Assembly: GCF_964275005.1 (NCBI RefSeq) | Contig: NC_092688.1 | Span: 47,237,748-47,301,747 of the forward strand | Direction: 5' to 3' | DNA length: 64,000 bases | Source: Diadema setosum | Lineage: Eukaryota; Echinodermata; Echinoidea; Diadematoida; Diadematidae | In this document: piece by piece, positions 24,853-36,127 of the stretch | Layout: each line of letters opens with the position of its first letter | Position numbering within the stretch: the first letter of the stretch is position 1 | Notes under the pieces: model-generated | The model's database searches: none | What the model was told of the DNA's origin: nothing | The model's input: the letters and a program-made list of their open reading frames with translations, nothing else | Translations under genes and position numbers: made by a program

Positions 24853-25108
24853 GGTTACAGCTCGTTATTCCGAAGGTTCGTTATTCCGAAGGCTCTTCAG
24901 TCCGAAGATTCGTTATTCCGAAGGTTTGCTTTTCCGAATTTCATTTTCGGATGAACAAATCTTCGGAATAACGAACCTTCGGAATAACGCCACAAATGTT
25001 CGGATTAACGAACCTCTAGGTATAGGGAATTTGTGTGTTTCGGATTAACGAACCTTCGGAATAACGAACCTTCGGAATATCGAACCTTCGGAATAACGAA
25101 CAGCACCC
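24853..25108. mobile_element. MITE built of GGTTCGTTATTCCGAA units with 9-bp target duplication
   Basis: Flanked by identical CTATATGGC at 24844-24852 and 25109-25117. TIR GGTTACAGCTCGTTATTCCG against inverted GGGTGCTGTTCGTTATTCCG. The unit GGTTCGTTATTCCGAA (or its complement) is repeated about eleven times, pointing inward from each end. An 8-9 bp duplication suggests hAT, Merlin or Mutator-type mobilisation. Confidence 0.85.
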
Positions 25109-25280
25109 CTATATGGCAATGCGTCATCAATTCCAATTTGCATAATGTGATTCTGAATAATGTGCAATGTTTATGAAAACACTAGAAAAAATATATCAGC
25201 TTCATTGTGTCGAGAACCTTTACCAATTGCATGCAATTGTATATAGATCACCGAGGGAGAAGCTCGTAATTCTCTATGTG

Positions 25281-25895
25281 TTAAAGGGGAAATCCAGTTA
25301 AAATTCAAGTTAGTCCGATATGAAAGAGTAAAATATTACTAGTGCAACGGTAAAATTTTGATCGAAATTGAGCGAAAAATAAAGAAGTTATGACATTTCG
25401 AAGTTTTGCTAATTTTTCAAGAAATAGTTCTTGAACGGTCAATATGAATATGCAAATGGCAAAGTGAGCATGTCATTCCCTCACAACTTGACACATGGTT
25501 TGTACATAAAAATTTAAAATTTCCAGTTTTCATTCAAATGCAATTATGCCCGTTCAAATCCTGGTATATAGCTGATCACTATTCTGAAGTTATTCAACCA
25601 GGAATTACATCATCATGTTTCAGACTTCAGTGACAGAAACATTGAATTTTCGTCATTTTCTTGTACAAGATAAATGGAAAATTGTGAGGGTATGACATGG
25701 TTAGCTCACTCATTTGCATATTCATATCCACTGTACAAGAACAGATTTGCAGAAATTAGCAAAACTTCAAAATGTCATAACTTCCCTATTTTACAATTAC
25801 ATCCGATTTCAGTCAAATCTTTACCATTGTACTCGTAAGATTTTACTCTTTTTCATCAGACTAACTTATATTGGGAATGGATTTTTCCCCTTTAA
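25281..25895. mobile_element. TTAA-ended foldback MITE (AGGGGAAATCC family)
   Basis: TTAAAGGGGAAATCCAG at the left, GGATTTTTCCCCTTTAA at the right. Internal inverted pairs include AAGTTATGACATTTCGAAGT with ACTTCAAAATGTCATAACTT, and GAATATGCAAATG with CATTTGCATATTC. It lies in the tryparedoxin-like intron. Confidence 0.82.
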
Positions 25896-26186
25896 GGACT
25901 TTGGATAGAGGGTCATTCCACCAAAAAAAAAAAAAAATCATTTATATGAAAATAACACACATTGCATCAACTTGATACTGACATAATATGTTAAGGGTAG
26001 GTATTATTCCCCCTGTTTTTCCGAAAGCGGTTAGTGAAGTGCTCTTTACGCTATTAGTGAAAGCATGTCGAATTTTCTTTGTATTTTGTTATATTATGTC
26101 CACACATGATGTCATAAAATCAAGTAATCTCCTTATCCAGTGGTTCTAACACCAAAACTTCTGAAATTCATATCGTTTGCATCGAT

Positions 26187-26285
26187 TGACCGATTTTCCT
26201 CAAACTTTCACCGATGTGGTCTACTAATGTTGCTGCTTTCACTCAATCAACATTTCTCTTTGGTTGTTGGTTTCCTTTAAGGTTC
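26187..26285. repeat. Fragment of the AGGACAAG foldback family
   Basis: GACCGATTTTCCTCAAACTT and TGTTGCTGCTTTCACTCAAT match the right half of 9021-9600. Inside the tryparedoxin-like intron. Confidence 0.65.
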
Positions 26286-26317
26286 AACTGTCATAGGAAA
26301 GATTAATTCAAGCTTAC

Positions 26318-26626
26318 CTTCTTGGCCCTGTCTGCAAAGGGTAACATCAGCCAGGGCATCTCGGCGAAGTACTCCTTGCACTGGGCCTCGTCCTGGTCCG
26401 AACTGATGAAGACGATTTCAAACTGATCTTTCTTCTCGGGCTTCGCTTTGAATTTCTTGTAAAATTCTGCGAGCTTTGGAGTGAAAGCTCGGCAAGGCGG
26501 GCACCAGTGGGCCGAGAAGTAGAGGCCCACGTACTTGTCGTCTCCGATGAGAGTCTGGGTGTCCACGGAGGCCCCACCTTGACCCTCCAGGGTCGGTCCG
26601 AGGAGTGCGACCATGCTGTCCGACAT
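26318..26626 (-). CDS. Tryparedoxin/nucleoredoxin-like protein, N-terminal exon with WCPPC active site
   Basis: 103 codons from ATG (26626-26624, A at -3) to a GTAAGC donor. It reads MSDSMVALLGPTLEGQ, then GDDKYVGLYFSAHWCPPC at residues 29-45, RAFTPKLAEFYKKFK, FEIVFISSDQDE and WLMLPFADRAKK. The catalytic pair is C42/C45. YFSAHWCPPCRAFTP and VFISSDxD are the signature of the Thioredoxin_8 group (nucleoredoxin, tryparedoxin). The product is predicted to be a cytosolic thiol-disulphide oxidoreductase with no signal peptide. An upstream in-frame GTG at 26653 is less likely as start. At 150 residues it has one thioredoxin domain, unlike full nucleoredoxin, so I give no symbol. Confidence 0.93.
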
Positions 26627-26755
26627 ATTGAGGTTGTGATTGAGTCGTTTCACAGGGTAAACAAGAGAGATGTATGGTGGAGGAAGTCAAACAGTGGAAG
26701 TCGTGTGTAATAGTCAATCAGCGTTCCAACTGAATAACGCTCACTCGGATGCCTG

Positions 26756-26764
26756 CCTTTTATG
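26756..26764 (-). promoter_or_regulatory. Possible TATA box of the tryparedoxin-like gene
   Basis: CATAAAAGG on the minus strand, about 130 bp upstream of the chosen ATG. It would place transcription start near 26725-26735. Positional inference only. Confidence 0.3.
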
Positions 26765-27504
26765 CGTTCATCAACGTTTTCGGTCTGCAGAGAATGACTT
26801 GCTCATAATAGATTACGTCAGAGGATGTAAATAGATTTAAGCTGCCTCCACATGTAAGGTATTACACAGTACTGTTGCAATACATGTAGGCCCTACTCAT
26901 TTACTAGTCTGCTATCTAGACTTAAAATATAACGGATTCGTCTTGTTGTCCTGTACTCATAACATGCGGAGTAAACCGTAGTAACATTTTTTCATGTAAC
27001 ATAACATAGTAATCTCCAGGGTCTGCTAACAACCAAACAGGCTGGTGAACTGCAGCCTCTGATGAAGTGTACGTTTATGAATAATGAAGAAATTAGCGCA
27101 CACTATATTTACCCCCTTTTTTTTTTTCTTGTTCTTCCATGCGTGGATGATCACTGATAGCGTTCACATGCACTTAAATTGTTTAGTGGTATTCTGGGAT
27201 TCTTATCCCGTCATATTGCCTTCATGTTTTATAGCATGCTGCTAATAATCCGCAACCCCGGTTTACCGTCCCTCCTCTCCCCCTCACCGTCCCTCCCCCC
27301 CCCCCCCACCGTCGCTCCCCCCCCCCCCCCCACCATTGCTGCATGATTTCAGTTTTACGATGAAAATCATAAACAATACTCAATCAGTGCGAAAGAATAG
27401 GTAGGCCTATAGTCCATCTTCGATATCTGAAGAAAATCTATTCCCTGTGTGTATCGAATTAGGCTCAGATGCTCCAGTATTTTTTCCCGTTTGCAGGTGA
27501 TTGT

Positions 27505-27906
27505 GCTATGTTATGTTATGTCATGTCATGTCATGTCATATTATGTTATGTTATGTTATATTATGTTATGTCATGTCATGTCATGTTATATGCTATGTTT
27601 TGTTATGTTATGTTAAGTTATGTTATGTTATGTTATGTTATGTTATGTTATGTCATGTCATGTCATGTTACGTTATGTTATATTATGTCATGTCATGTCA
27701 TGTTATGTTATGTTATGTTATGTTATGTTATGTCATGTCATGCCATGTTATGTTATGTTACGTTTAATGCCATGTCATGTCATGTCATGTTATGATTTGT
27801 CACGTTATGTTATGTCATGTCATGTCATGTTATGTTTTGTCATGTTATACCTTATGTCATGTCATGTCATGTCATGTCATGTCATGTTATGTTATGTTAT
27901 GTTATG
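27505..27906. repeat. TTATG/TCATG pentanucleotide array with block structure
   Basis: About 80 pentamers. TCATG units are mostly grouped in runs of three, separated by runs of TTATG. Repetitive frames reading as Cys/Tyr/Val/Met strings are artefacts. Confidence 0.95.
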
Positions 27907-28460
27907 TATCCCAAGTGACCGTCTGCAGTCTGCTGACCATTACCAGCGATTAAGGACTAGGAATGTAGACTAAGTCTGTCCCAGGTAAATCGATTGGAAG
28001 CAGTGCTGTGAGTCAGTTTTGTTTGAAAGTGAAATGACAAGGGGCGACATTACACAAAAGGCGAATTCCACGTCACTTGCCGACTAACACAATAGTGTGT
28101 GCGCAACAGGCTAACAGGGAAACAGCTTGTTATTTACTGCTGATGTATTTATGGAGAAATGGTCATCTGTTTAATTTAGCCACCCCCTCCTCACGACCCT
28201 TTTCGCCTTTATTCTTTCATCGTAACATTTTAACCCTGAAATTGCAACAATCTGTATAATCATGATGCCAATATGAGTTCCCAGAATATGTAAGGCCGAT
28301 AACAGCCGAAACTTACGACTCATTCAAGAAAAAACATTTCTGATCCAAGTAGCACGCCCCCCCCCCCATAGGTGCGTTCACACTAATTCACTGATATATC
28401 AAAAGTAGGAATGTTTTGCTACAAACCAAAAGCTTCAACCACAGACTGTGGGGAGAGTCC

Positions 28461-28495
28461 CTAATGCCAGGGAGGTTCCACCTCCCTGCTAATGC
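28461..28495. mobile_element. Nano-hairpin element, 21 bp, exact 7-bp direct repeats
   Basis: Palindrome CAGGGAGGT-TCC-ACCTCCCTG at 28468-28488 between two CTAATGC copies (28461-28467 and 28489-28495). Confidence 0.8.
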
Positions 28496-28532
28496 CTATA
28501 CAATGTACCGAGAATGGTTGTTTTAGTGGTTA

Positions 28533-28575
28533 GTTTACACAGGGAGGTGGAAAGAGCCCACCTCCCTGGTTTACT
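28533..28575. mobile_element. Nano-hairpin element, 29 bp, 6/7-bp direct repeats
   Basis: Arms CAGGGAGGTGG and CCACCTCCCTG around loop AAAGAGC (28540-28568). Flanks GTTTACA (28533-28539) and GTTTACT (28569-28575). It is 51 bp from the previous hairpin. Confidence 0.75.
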
Positions 28576-28885
28576 CCCTATGATCTCCTATAGTAGCCCT
28601 GCCTGTCTGTGTTAACCAGTTTCCCAATTGTCTGTACAAGTGCTAAGTTTTTCCCCCATCATCATCATCTTCGTGTCAATATGTCAGTTAATATGGAGAT
28701 CACCAGTGTCACGCAGTGGCCTGTGGAATAATCGTGGTCTGTATCCGTTTCATTCTAATTTGAATCCTTTACTGAGTATTTTGAATACTGCAGGCTAAGC
28801 CCCTCCTTCTAGTATAGCTATAGAGGTGACTAGGCGCTTGATATAGAAGAGTTCTCTCTTTCACCCTTTCGGGCAAAGACTAATT

Positions 28886-29213
28886 GGCCCGAATTCACGA
28901 AGGTGGTACAAATGAAACCATGGTTTAAACCATGGACAAAAACCATGGAGCGCCAAGTGTCGCACGGAATATTTCGTTACGAAATCGGATCATTTCGTCG
29001 ACAAAATGACCGTTTCGTTAACGAAATTATCATTTCGTGGAGGAAATGTTCATTTAGTTACAAAATGTTGTCATTTTATTGTCAAAATAATCATTTCATC
29101 GTCGAAATGACTGATTTCGTAACGAAATATTCCATGGGACACTTGGCACTTCATGGTTTTTGTCCATGGTTTAAACCATGGTTTTATTTGTACCACCTTC
29201 GTGAATTCGGGCC
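28886..29213. mobile_element. GGCCCGAATTC-ended foldback MITE with ATTTCGT palindromes
   Basis: TIR of about 60 bp: GGCCCGAATTCACGAAGGTG then GTACAAAT and CCATGGTTTAAACCATGG, mirrored at the right end. ATT flanks both sides (28883-28885 and 29214-29216). The centre is a ladder of ATTTCGTNACGAAAT-like motifs. The frame at 28903-29403 crosses it and is not a gene. Confidence 0.82.
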
Positions 29214-32200
29214 ATTGCGTTTGTCTCCCTTGCCATCCCTATTTAGGGAAATTACATGGCCGTTAGATGGAGAGTGCCTGTCATATCCAATACTGTTTCT
29301 GTTAAATCTTACATCCCTCACAGTAGCCTGGAATATTGTAATAAGACTGCTCTGCAATCTTTTATTCATATATGACTTTGGAGCAAATATTCCATTGGAA
29401 TAAATAAAGCACATTGAAATGGATACTATTTTGAATTTGTATGTCCGTCTCTTCTGTTGAGCTGTCGGGGAATATCATTTATTGTCCATTTAACACCGAC
29501 ATCGAACATCGACATCAAGATATGCTAAGGCGTTACAATACTTATCATGTAGAGGGAACACTTCGTAAAACCAAGGAGGTTCTAGAGAATAGAGTCACAA
29601 CCGTCTTATTTCCTTTGCTAGATGTTCGAAGCCGCCGCTCAAAAATATTTGAAGCATGTGCAAAACAGGATCTGCCGCGCAGATAGGAAGACAATTATTG
29701 ACTCGTGTCTCATTGCATAATCACTATAGCCACTTTCAAAGGAAGATATTTCTTTGTGATGGTAATTACTTTTCGCTATCCCTTCTTATAAAAGGTTATA
29801 GGTGATACAGACATGAGGATGCGCGAATAGAAATTGAGCAAAAAATGCTGAAATGAAGATGAAAATTACTCGACTGGGCATATGCGGGCACTAATCTGAT
29901 ATATCTATGGGCATTTCCACGGTAACTCACGTTACATTTTGAACTCAAAATTAGGTCGTAGAGATCAATATCCTTAAAACCTAATTAGTGATATGAGTTA
30001 CTATATGTGAATGAGTATCATGCACCTCCATCCTACCTCACAGCAACATTACATCCACAAATTCTTATGAGAACTATGAGAAAAAACACTACAAATGTTG
30101 GTAACTCACGTTACATAATTTAGACATGCAAAAATTTGGCATGTCTTATATTCAAAAGTTTCCTCAAACAAGAAACAGAGAGACTTTAAAGTCTATTGTG
30201 TCAAAGTCATGGACTAACAACATACATCACCGAGTATGGTAAAAATTCAAATTGTCTTACATTCTCCAGCTATCGTCATGTGAAGCGGTAACTCACGTTA
30301 CGATAACTCACGTTACAGTTTGTCCACATGATCACAAGACGATTTTTTGTATTAATAATCCAAAGAAAACTTACCAAGACAACTTTTTTTCACAAACAAA
30401 CTCCATGAATAAAGAATCTAAATTGATTTGAACATTGATCTGACAGTAATTAATCCCATTTTATCCATGAGATTACCAAAAGGCAGGAAACTTTACATTT
30501 AGAATACCAACTTGAAGATAAATTTCATTTTTAATTGAGTCGTGTTCCAAGCTTTCATTTGTACTGAGACAAAAATTGTATTCAACAAAATGATATGAAA
30601 CAGAGTCTATTTCATTAAATTACACTCTTTTCCAGTTAACAAATGCATCAGAAATTGAAGATTTGATTGAGAATTTGATTTGATTGTTTTTTTTTTTTTA
30701 TTTTTACTAAATGGATTTCAGGCTATCTAGATAAAACAAGTCATCCATAAACTATTCCATTTAATACACTGAGTCACGAGACTAGAGACCTGTCCATGTA
30801 GTCTGTGGAGAGTTTAAAGGTTCAGAAATGAATATTTCAATAAATCTTTTAACTTTTAAACAATGCAATTTATATTCCAATTATTTGATAATTGTTTGAA
30901 TTACTCAATAATCAATTGTTTGTATGTTTGATTTGTTTACAAATTCTTATACTAAACTGGTACAGAAATTAGAATTGAATTACAGAAACTGCAGATAAAT
31001 TTTAGTTATCTGCTACCAGTATTGATCAGTTTAATAAAACATGTTCATAAATGTTTAAGCCTTAAAAAGCAATGGTTTTGGTCTATGAAATGTCAAGTAC
31101 CCATTATTTGAATTGTACATACATGTAAAAAGTATACCAGTATCTTCTAGAGTAATCAAGCAGACTGAAGCAGTAAATCCCAATGAAAAACATGAATCAA
31201 TAGTAAATATTTTGTGATCAGGAGGCTAACTATTAATATCACAAAATGTTGATAGTTTGCTTTAAGGTACATTTTTGTACATGACTGTCCAGCTCTTAAA
31301 GAAAATGTCTGATAATGAGGTTCACATTCAACAGGTTTTTGGTAATAGATCAGCATGTAAAGTAAATTACAGAAAACATGGAAAAGTTTCATTGTAGGAT
31401 TTTGCAACAATATAGCTAAAACCTCAGAGTAGAATAGTATAAAACACATTTAAAAGCGTGTCAAATTCACAATGTTCAGTTCTCAAAAATCTCAGAAAAA
31501 ACAGCAGGAAGCGAGCTCCAATCTTAAAATTCTGTTCATACATGTAAATGTTTCAGCCTCATAAACAATGGCTTTGGTCTATATAGGTAGGTATAAACTA
31601 TGAAATGTCAAATAGTAATCACTTGAATTACAAAAACTTTTCAAGAATAATCATGCAGTGATTATCCCAATCAGGAGGCTATTAATAGTTATCACAAAAT
31701 TTTGATAATTTGCTGGAACAAGGTCCATGCAGCTTTAGGAGAATTGCAGGCTTTCAAGTGGCCCTACTTTTCCTACTTTTTCCTACTTTTTTACTGCTGT
31801 CCCTACTTTTCCTACTTTTTTGCTCAAAATCCTACTTTTTCCTACTTTTTCCTACTTTTTTGGTGAAAAATCCCGCCAAAAAAAAAAAAAAAAAAAAATG
31901 TGCAAGGCTACCCGGTACTTGAATAGTTTATATTCAGAAATGATGAGTAGACTCTAGTTGCAGATTCTTACTGGTGGGGAGAGCCTCTTCAGCATGAAAG
32001 AGGGATAACACAAACCAATCAACCACAAGACTGCTGCCAGCCTCAGTTTTTGCTCCTGTGCAGATGTGATTGATCCCACTTATATTGCAGCCTAGGACTT
32101 GGAGCAGCGCTCAACAAGCTCTCATCATCACTCAAAATTACCAGGTAAGCTTGCCATATACTTAAAAGTAGAATTTGACATGTGACTTCCAAAGAATACA

Positions 32201-34604
32201 ACTGAGGGAAAAATGCTGCCTACAGCCAGTTTTAATGGATGTAGAGTTCAAGCATATCATGTCTAATGCATGTGCTGGAATGCAAATCCTCAGAAACCAG
32301 AAATTTCCTTTGCTAAAATATGGTTTACTACGTAAATCGTAAAGGTCATGTCAAAACAAGAAATGACACCTTCAGATCCCCTTTGCCTGAAATCCTTCAA
32401 TAATATATGTTTTGATAACAATTAACAGTGATTGCAATATGAAAAACTTAATATAAAAGTAAGTGTTTCACCACAGAAACTAGATCTGGTTGATGTGAGG
32501 ATGAGTTATTCCCAAGAAAGCATGGATTGGTAGGGACCCATTTGTATGAAACTTGCATATTACTGAGGCTAAATCAAAAGCACTGCTCCCAAAGGTAAAC
32601 TGGACCTTTAACATGAGACATATGACTTGTGATATCTATTTGAATCATGGGCAGATGGTAGATATGACTACTAAAAACCTTAATTCATCTGAAGGTAAAC
32701 AGCTGAGGAAAGTTAGTTGCTGAAATCTCAGATGAACAAAAAAGAAATGTTTAATTAACAGATCCCACAAATTGTTAACAAGGAGTGAGAACAACAGTGA
32801 TTACTTAGCCATCGTGAAAGATAAAGACTAATAGAGCAGAAACCTCTTTATGGACAATCTTAAAAGTTGATGGCGTGTATACATCTTGCAAGTATTGTTT
32901 AAGAGGTTGAATTGCATCATAGGTAAGACATTCTACCTCGAAGAACTTAAAAGAAAGTAGGAAATGGAGGAACTTCACAGAAAACGAACACAAAAATAAT
33001 AATTCAGTAACGTTTAAAGATTGATTGAAGTTTAAACCATGAGACTTTGAAGTTCACTTCCTGACGACACTTACAAACTATCAGGAATATGTAGAGAGAA
33101 AAACCATCTAGAGCATTTAGGAAAGATAATGAATGCATATTCCACAAATAAGAGCAAGTGTGTGGATGTTTTAAGTTGAACCGCCAAGAACAGTTTGTTA
33201 AGTTTGGAGGAAACAACTTACAGAAAAAGTAGAAGCCATGATGTCTTTTTATTCCACAGATCTTGCAAATTTTAGTTAACGCTGAACATCTTTTTATTAC
33301 CCAGCTAGTTTGAACAAGATGTGAGAAAATGGTAGCACAGAAATCTCGTAATGAAAGTAGTCAAAGTGTGATGAGTCATTTGAAGTGACATATCCAAAAT
33401 ATTGAACCGTCTGAAAGAGTCTTGGTAAAATGTGAGACAGGGAAACTTTTTAAAGAAGAAAAAAGTGAATGGATGGATGTGTATGCCAATTGTGTCAACA
33501 TACAAAACTGTAAGTTGAAGGTGAAAACCAACAGAACAGTGGAGAGTATCAAAATTGAAAGTGCACAAATACACTGTATTTAAGGGGGGGGGGGAATGGG
33601 AACTGCATGGTAAATATACAGATTTTCTAGAGTGTATTTGCTCTCAAACAACCAGAGAAATCAGAGAAGCTAGCAAGGACTAAAATGATAATGACAGTCA
33701 CTGTTTATTTATTCTCCAGATCTTGCAAAGAGTAGTTTATAAGATTAACATGCTGAAATACTGAGCCAGCAAAATATCTGGAGAATGAAAAGCAGAATCT
33801 CAACCATGCAAAATTTCAAAGGCGGAAGGATGTAATATTCTCAAAATATATGAAGAAGTTTGATTTCAAGAATATTGAATGAACTTAAAAGTGCCTGGAA
33901 TAATTGCAAAATGGAGAATCTTCTTGAAAAGGTCAAATAGCTGTATGTGTATTCAACAAAAAGGGTCATGATGAGCTGAAAAAACAGTTGAATGTAAAGA
34001 ACTATTAACTATCTCCAGTAAATGTGGCAAATATTGCAAACAGTAGTAAGTCATTGGAAAGTACAGAATGATTATTTTCTACACCTCTTTCTAAATTAAC
34101 AAATGTAAGTTGATTCAAGAATTGATGGAATCTAGCATCAACAGAACACCAAAGAAATGAAAACATATTTATTTGTTATCTACAGAAAATTATCAAAAAA
34201 TAGAGTCATTTTTGCTCCCTATAAAGTCGGTAAGACTACAGATAGTGAGAAACAAAAAGCAGTATGTACATGTATGCTCCTCACATCTTGTAAAGTGGAG
34301 TCATTTGGTTATATTGCAGTGTTATGTTACTCTACATGCAAGAATACTACATTTCCCTGATGCTGAAATGTAAAGTATTTACTTTTTCTCTCTCTCTCTC
34401 TTTGGATATTTTGTATTCTATTGGTTTAAGTGTTTTAAATTGAGCTTGCCTTGTGTTTCCATCTATATCATATGATTATGAAGATAATCTATATCACTTG
34501 AAATTCAGCTGTGGACACTGTGCCATAAACTCACAGTATCTGAGTGTGTAGATTTGTAGTGGGCCAGGATTTGCAAAATAAAGATGTCAATGCATTGGTA
34601 GATC

Positions 34605-35046
34605 TTTCACTTCGTAAGGCCTCACTGTCATGAGACAACCCATTCTTCATGCATGTCTTGCTAGAAATGTAATATGATAACACATGCTCTCAGAGACTAA
34701 TACTGAGTGCTACATATAAGTAGTTTAAATTATCCTGTTATTTTGAAATGTTTGAACACATGTTAAGTGCTTACATGTATTTGAAATTGAAAGTCTCTTG
34801 GAAAGATATAATTTCACTTCATAAGGCCTCACTGTCATGAGACAACCCATTCTTCATGCATGTCTTGCTAGAAATGTAATATGATAACACATGCTCTCAG
34901 CATGGAGCTACTGTTAGTAGCTCCATGCTCTCAGAGACTAATACTGAGTGCTACATATAAGTAGTTTACATTATCCTGTTATTTTGACATGTTTGAACAC
35001 ATGTTAAGTGCTTACATGTATTTGAAATTGAAAGTCTCTTGGAAAG
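34605..35046 (+). repeat. Recent tandem duplication; second copy carries a hairpin insertion
   Basis: Copy 1 is 34605-34805 (201 bp) and copy 2 is 34812-35046 (235 bp). I see three substitutions. The only length change is 34 bp, equal to a 27-bp hairpin plus a 7-bp duplication. Confidence 0.92.
34894..34934. mobile_element. Nano-hairpin element, 27 bp, exact 7-bp direct repeats, empty site known
   Basis: Arms CATGGAGCTACT and AGTAGCTCCATG around a 3-nt loop at 34901-34927. CTCTCAG sits on both sides (34894-34900 and 34928-34934). The empty site with a single CTCTCAG is at 34687-34693 in the sister duplicate. Confidence 0.88.
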
Positions 35047-35123
35047 TAAGTATATTTCTTATCTCATGGTCATTCAGCTGGAACTTGAAAGCATACTAAG
35101 TTGTTGTGAGCATCACTTAATAG

Positions 35124-35345
35124 CTTTGTCAAACATCCTTCTATCCTTATATCCATTATATCCACACTTTTAAAGGAAACATATCTCCACAACTTCAAAT
35201 GAATGTAGATAAAAGTGTCATCTTTTTTAAAATTGCTTTTGTCAAATATCCTTATTTCCAATCTTTTTTACATTTTGGAATGAAACACATATCTTCACAA
35301 CTTCAAAACATTCAAATGAATGTAGATAAAAGATGCCATCTTTTA
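35124..35345 (+). repeat. Degenerate local tandem duplication (~110 bp)
   Basis: GCTTTGTCAAACATCCTT and CATATCTCCACAACTTCAAA with ATGAATGTAGATAAAAG recur about 112 bp later with scattered changes. Confidence 0.65.
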
Positions 35346-35428
35346 ATTATGGAAGTGTATAACATACCTTTGGCATAAATGTATAACTTACACATCATGG
35401 AATGTTTATGTCATATTTTGTGGGATGA

Positions 35429-36127
35429 TATGTGACCGTCCATCACAAAACTAACAAAAAGTCGCATGCACTGATTTTGTATTAGGACTGAAAATAGATG
35501 ATATGGGCCAATCCAGCCAGTCTTGAGTTTTTCATATTTTCTGAAAGGGCAAGTCTTCTTATATATTATAATAAAGTTTGGGATCATAAAACGAAAAGGA
35601 AATTGTGTTTTTTAGCAGTTTTTTTTTTCTGGAACATGCACTTTTTGGTAGAATAATGTGATTAGGTGTTTCTCATAGTCATCTTTTCATTTCTTAAAAA
35701 CCCTGTCCATACTTTTAACTTTCAACTCCAATAACTTTACAAAGGACGATGCTTCTGCTTTAAAAGTTGGCATTGATCACCTACAGAATGTGTTAATAAA
35801 GCATGCACAGCTTAATCTGATAATCTCTTCATTGTTGTAGCTCCAGTGGTTAACATTCTGTTATTTGTTCCATTCATTGCACAGCTAGCACGGCTTGATA
35901 AAGATTGAGCGCTTGAATAAATGCTATACTCCAGGAGCCCCTTTTCTCAGTTCACATTTTCCGGAGTGTGTGCTTTCATTCCAATATTAGGATCGGTTAG
36001 GAGAGTCCATTTGAATCGAGATATACATCATTTTCATCTTTAAGTTTGTTCTTTCAGAATCTGCTCTTAATTAAAAATCCATGTTTGGCAACTTTTTGTT
36101 GGTGTTGCGATGCAGGATCACATATAT
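35429..36127. mobile_element. TIR element of the ACTAACAAAAAGTCGC family, intact copy
   Basis: Left ATATGTGACCGTCCATCACA and AAACTAACAAAAAGTCGC. The inverted right end reads ATATGTGATCCTGCATCGCA and ACACCAACAAAAAGTTGC. The ~38-bp TIR matches the interrupted copy at 6645-7935. Confidence 0.78.

Noticed and set aside
27469..27973. Overlapping long frames rich in Met/Leu/Cys/Tyr/Val
   Set aside because: They are translations of the TTATG/TCATG array, open in several frames because the repeat lacks stop codons.
28903..29403. 166-codon frame
   Set aside because: Runs through a foldback MITE whose two halves are inverted. No domain and no splice support.
29441..29686. 81-codon frame as a gene
   Set aside because: No recognisable domain, no splice or promoter context, within repeat-rich sequence.
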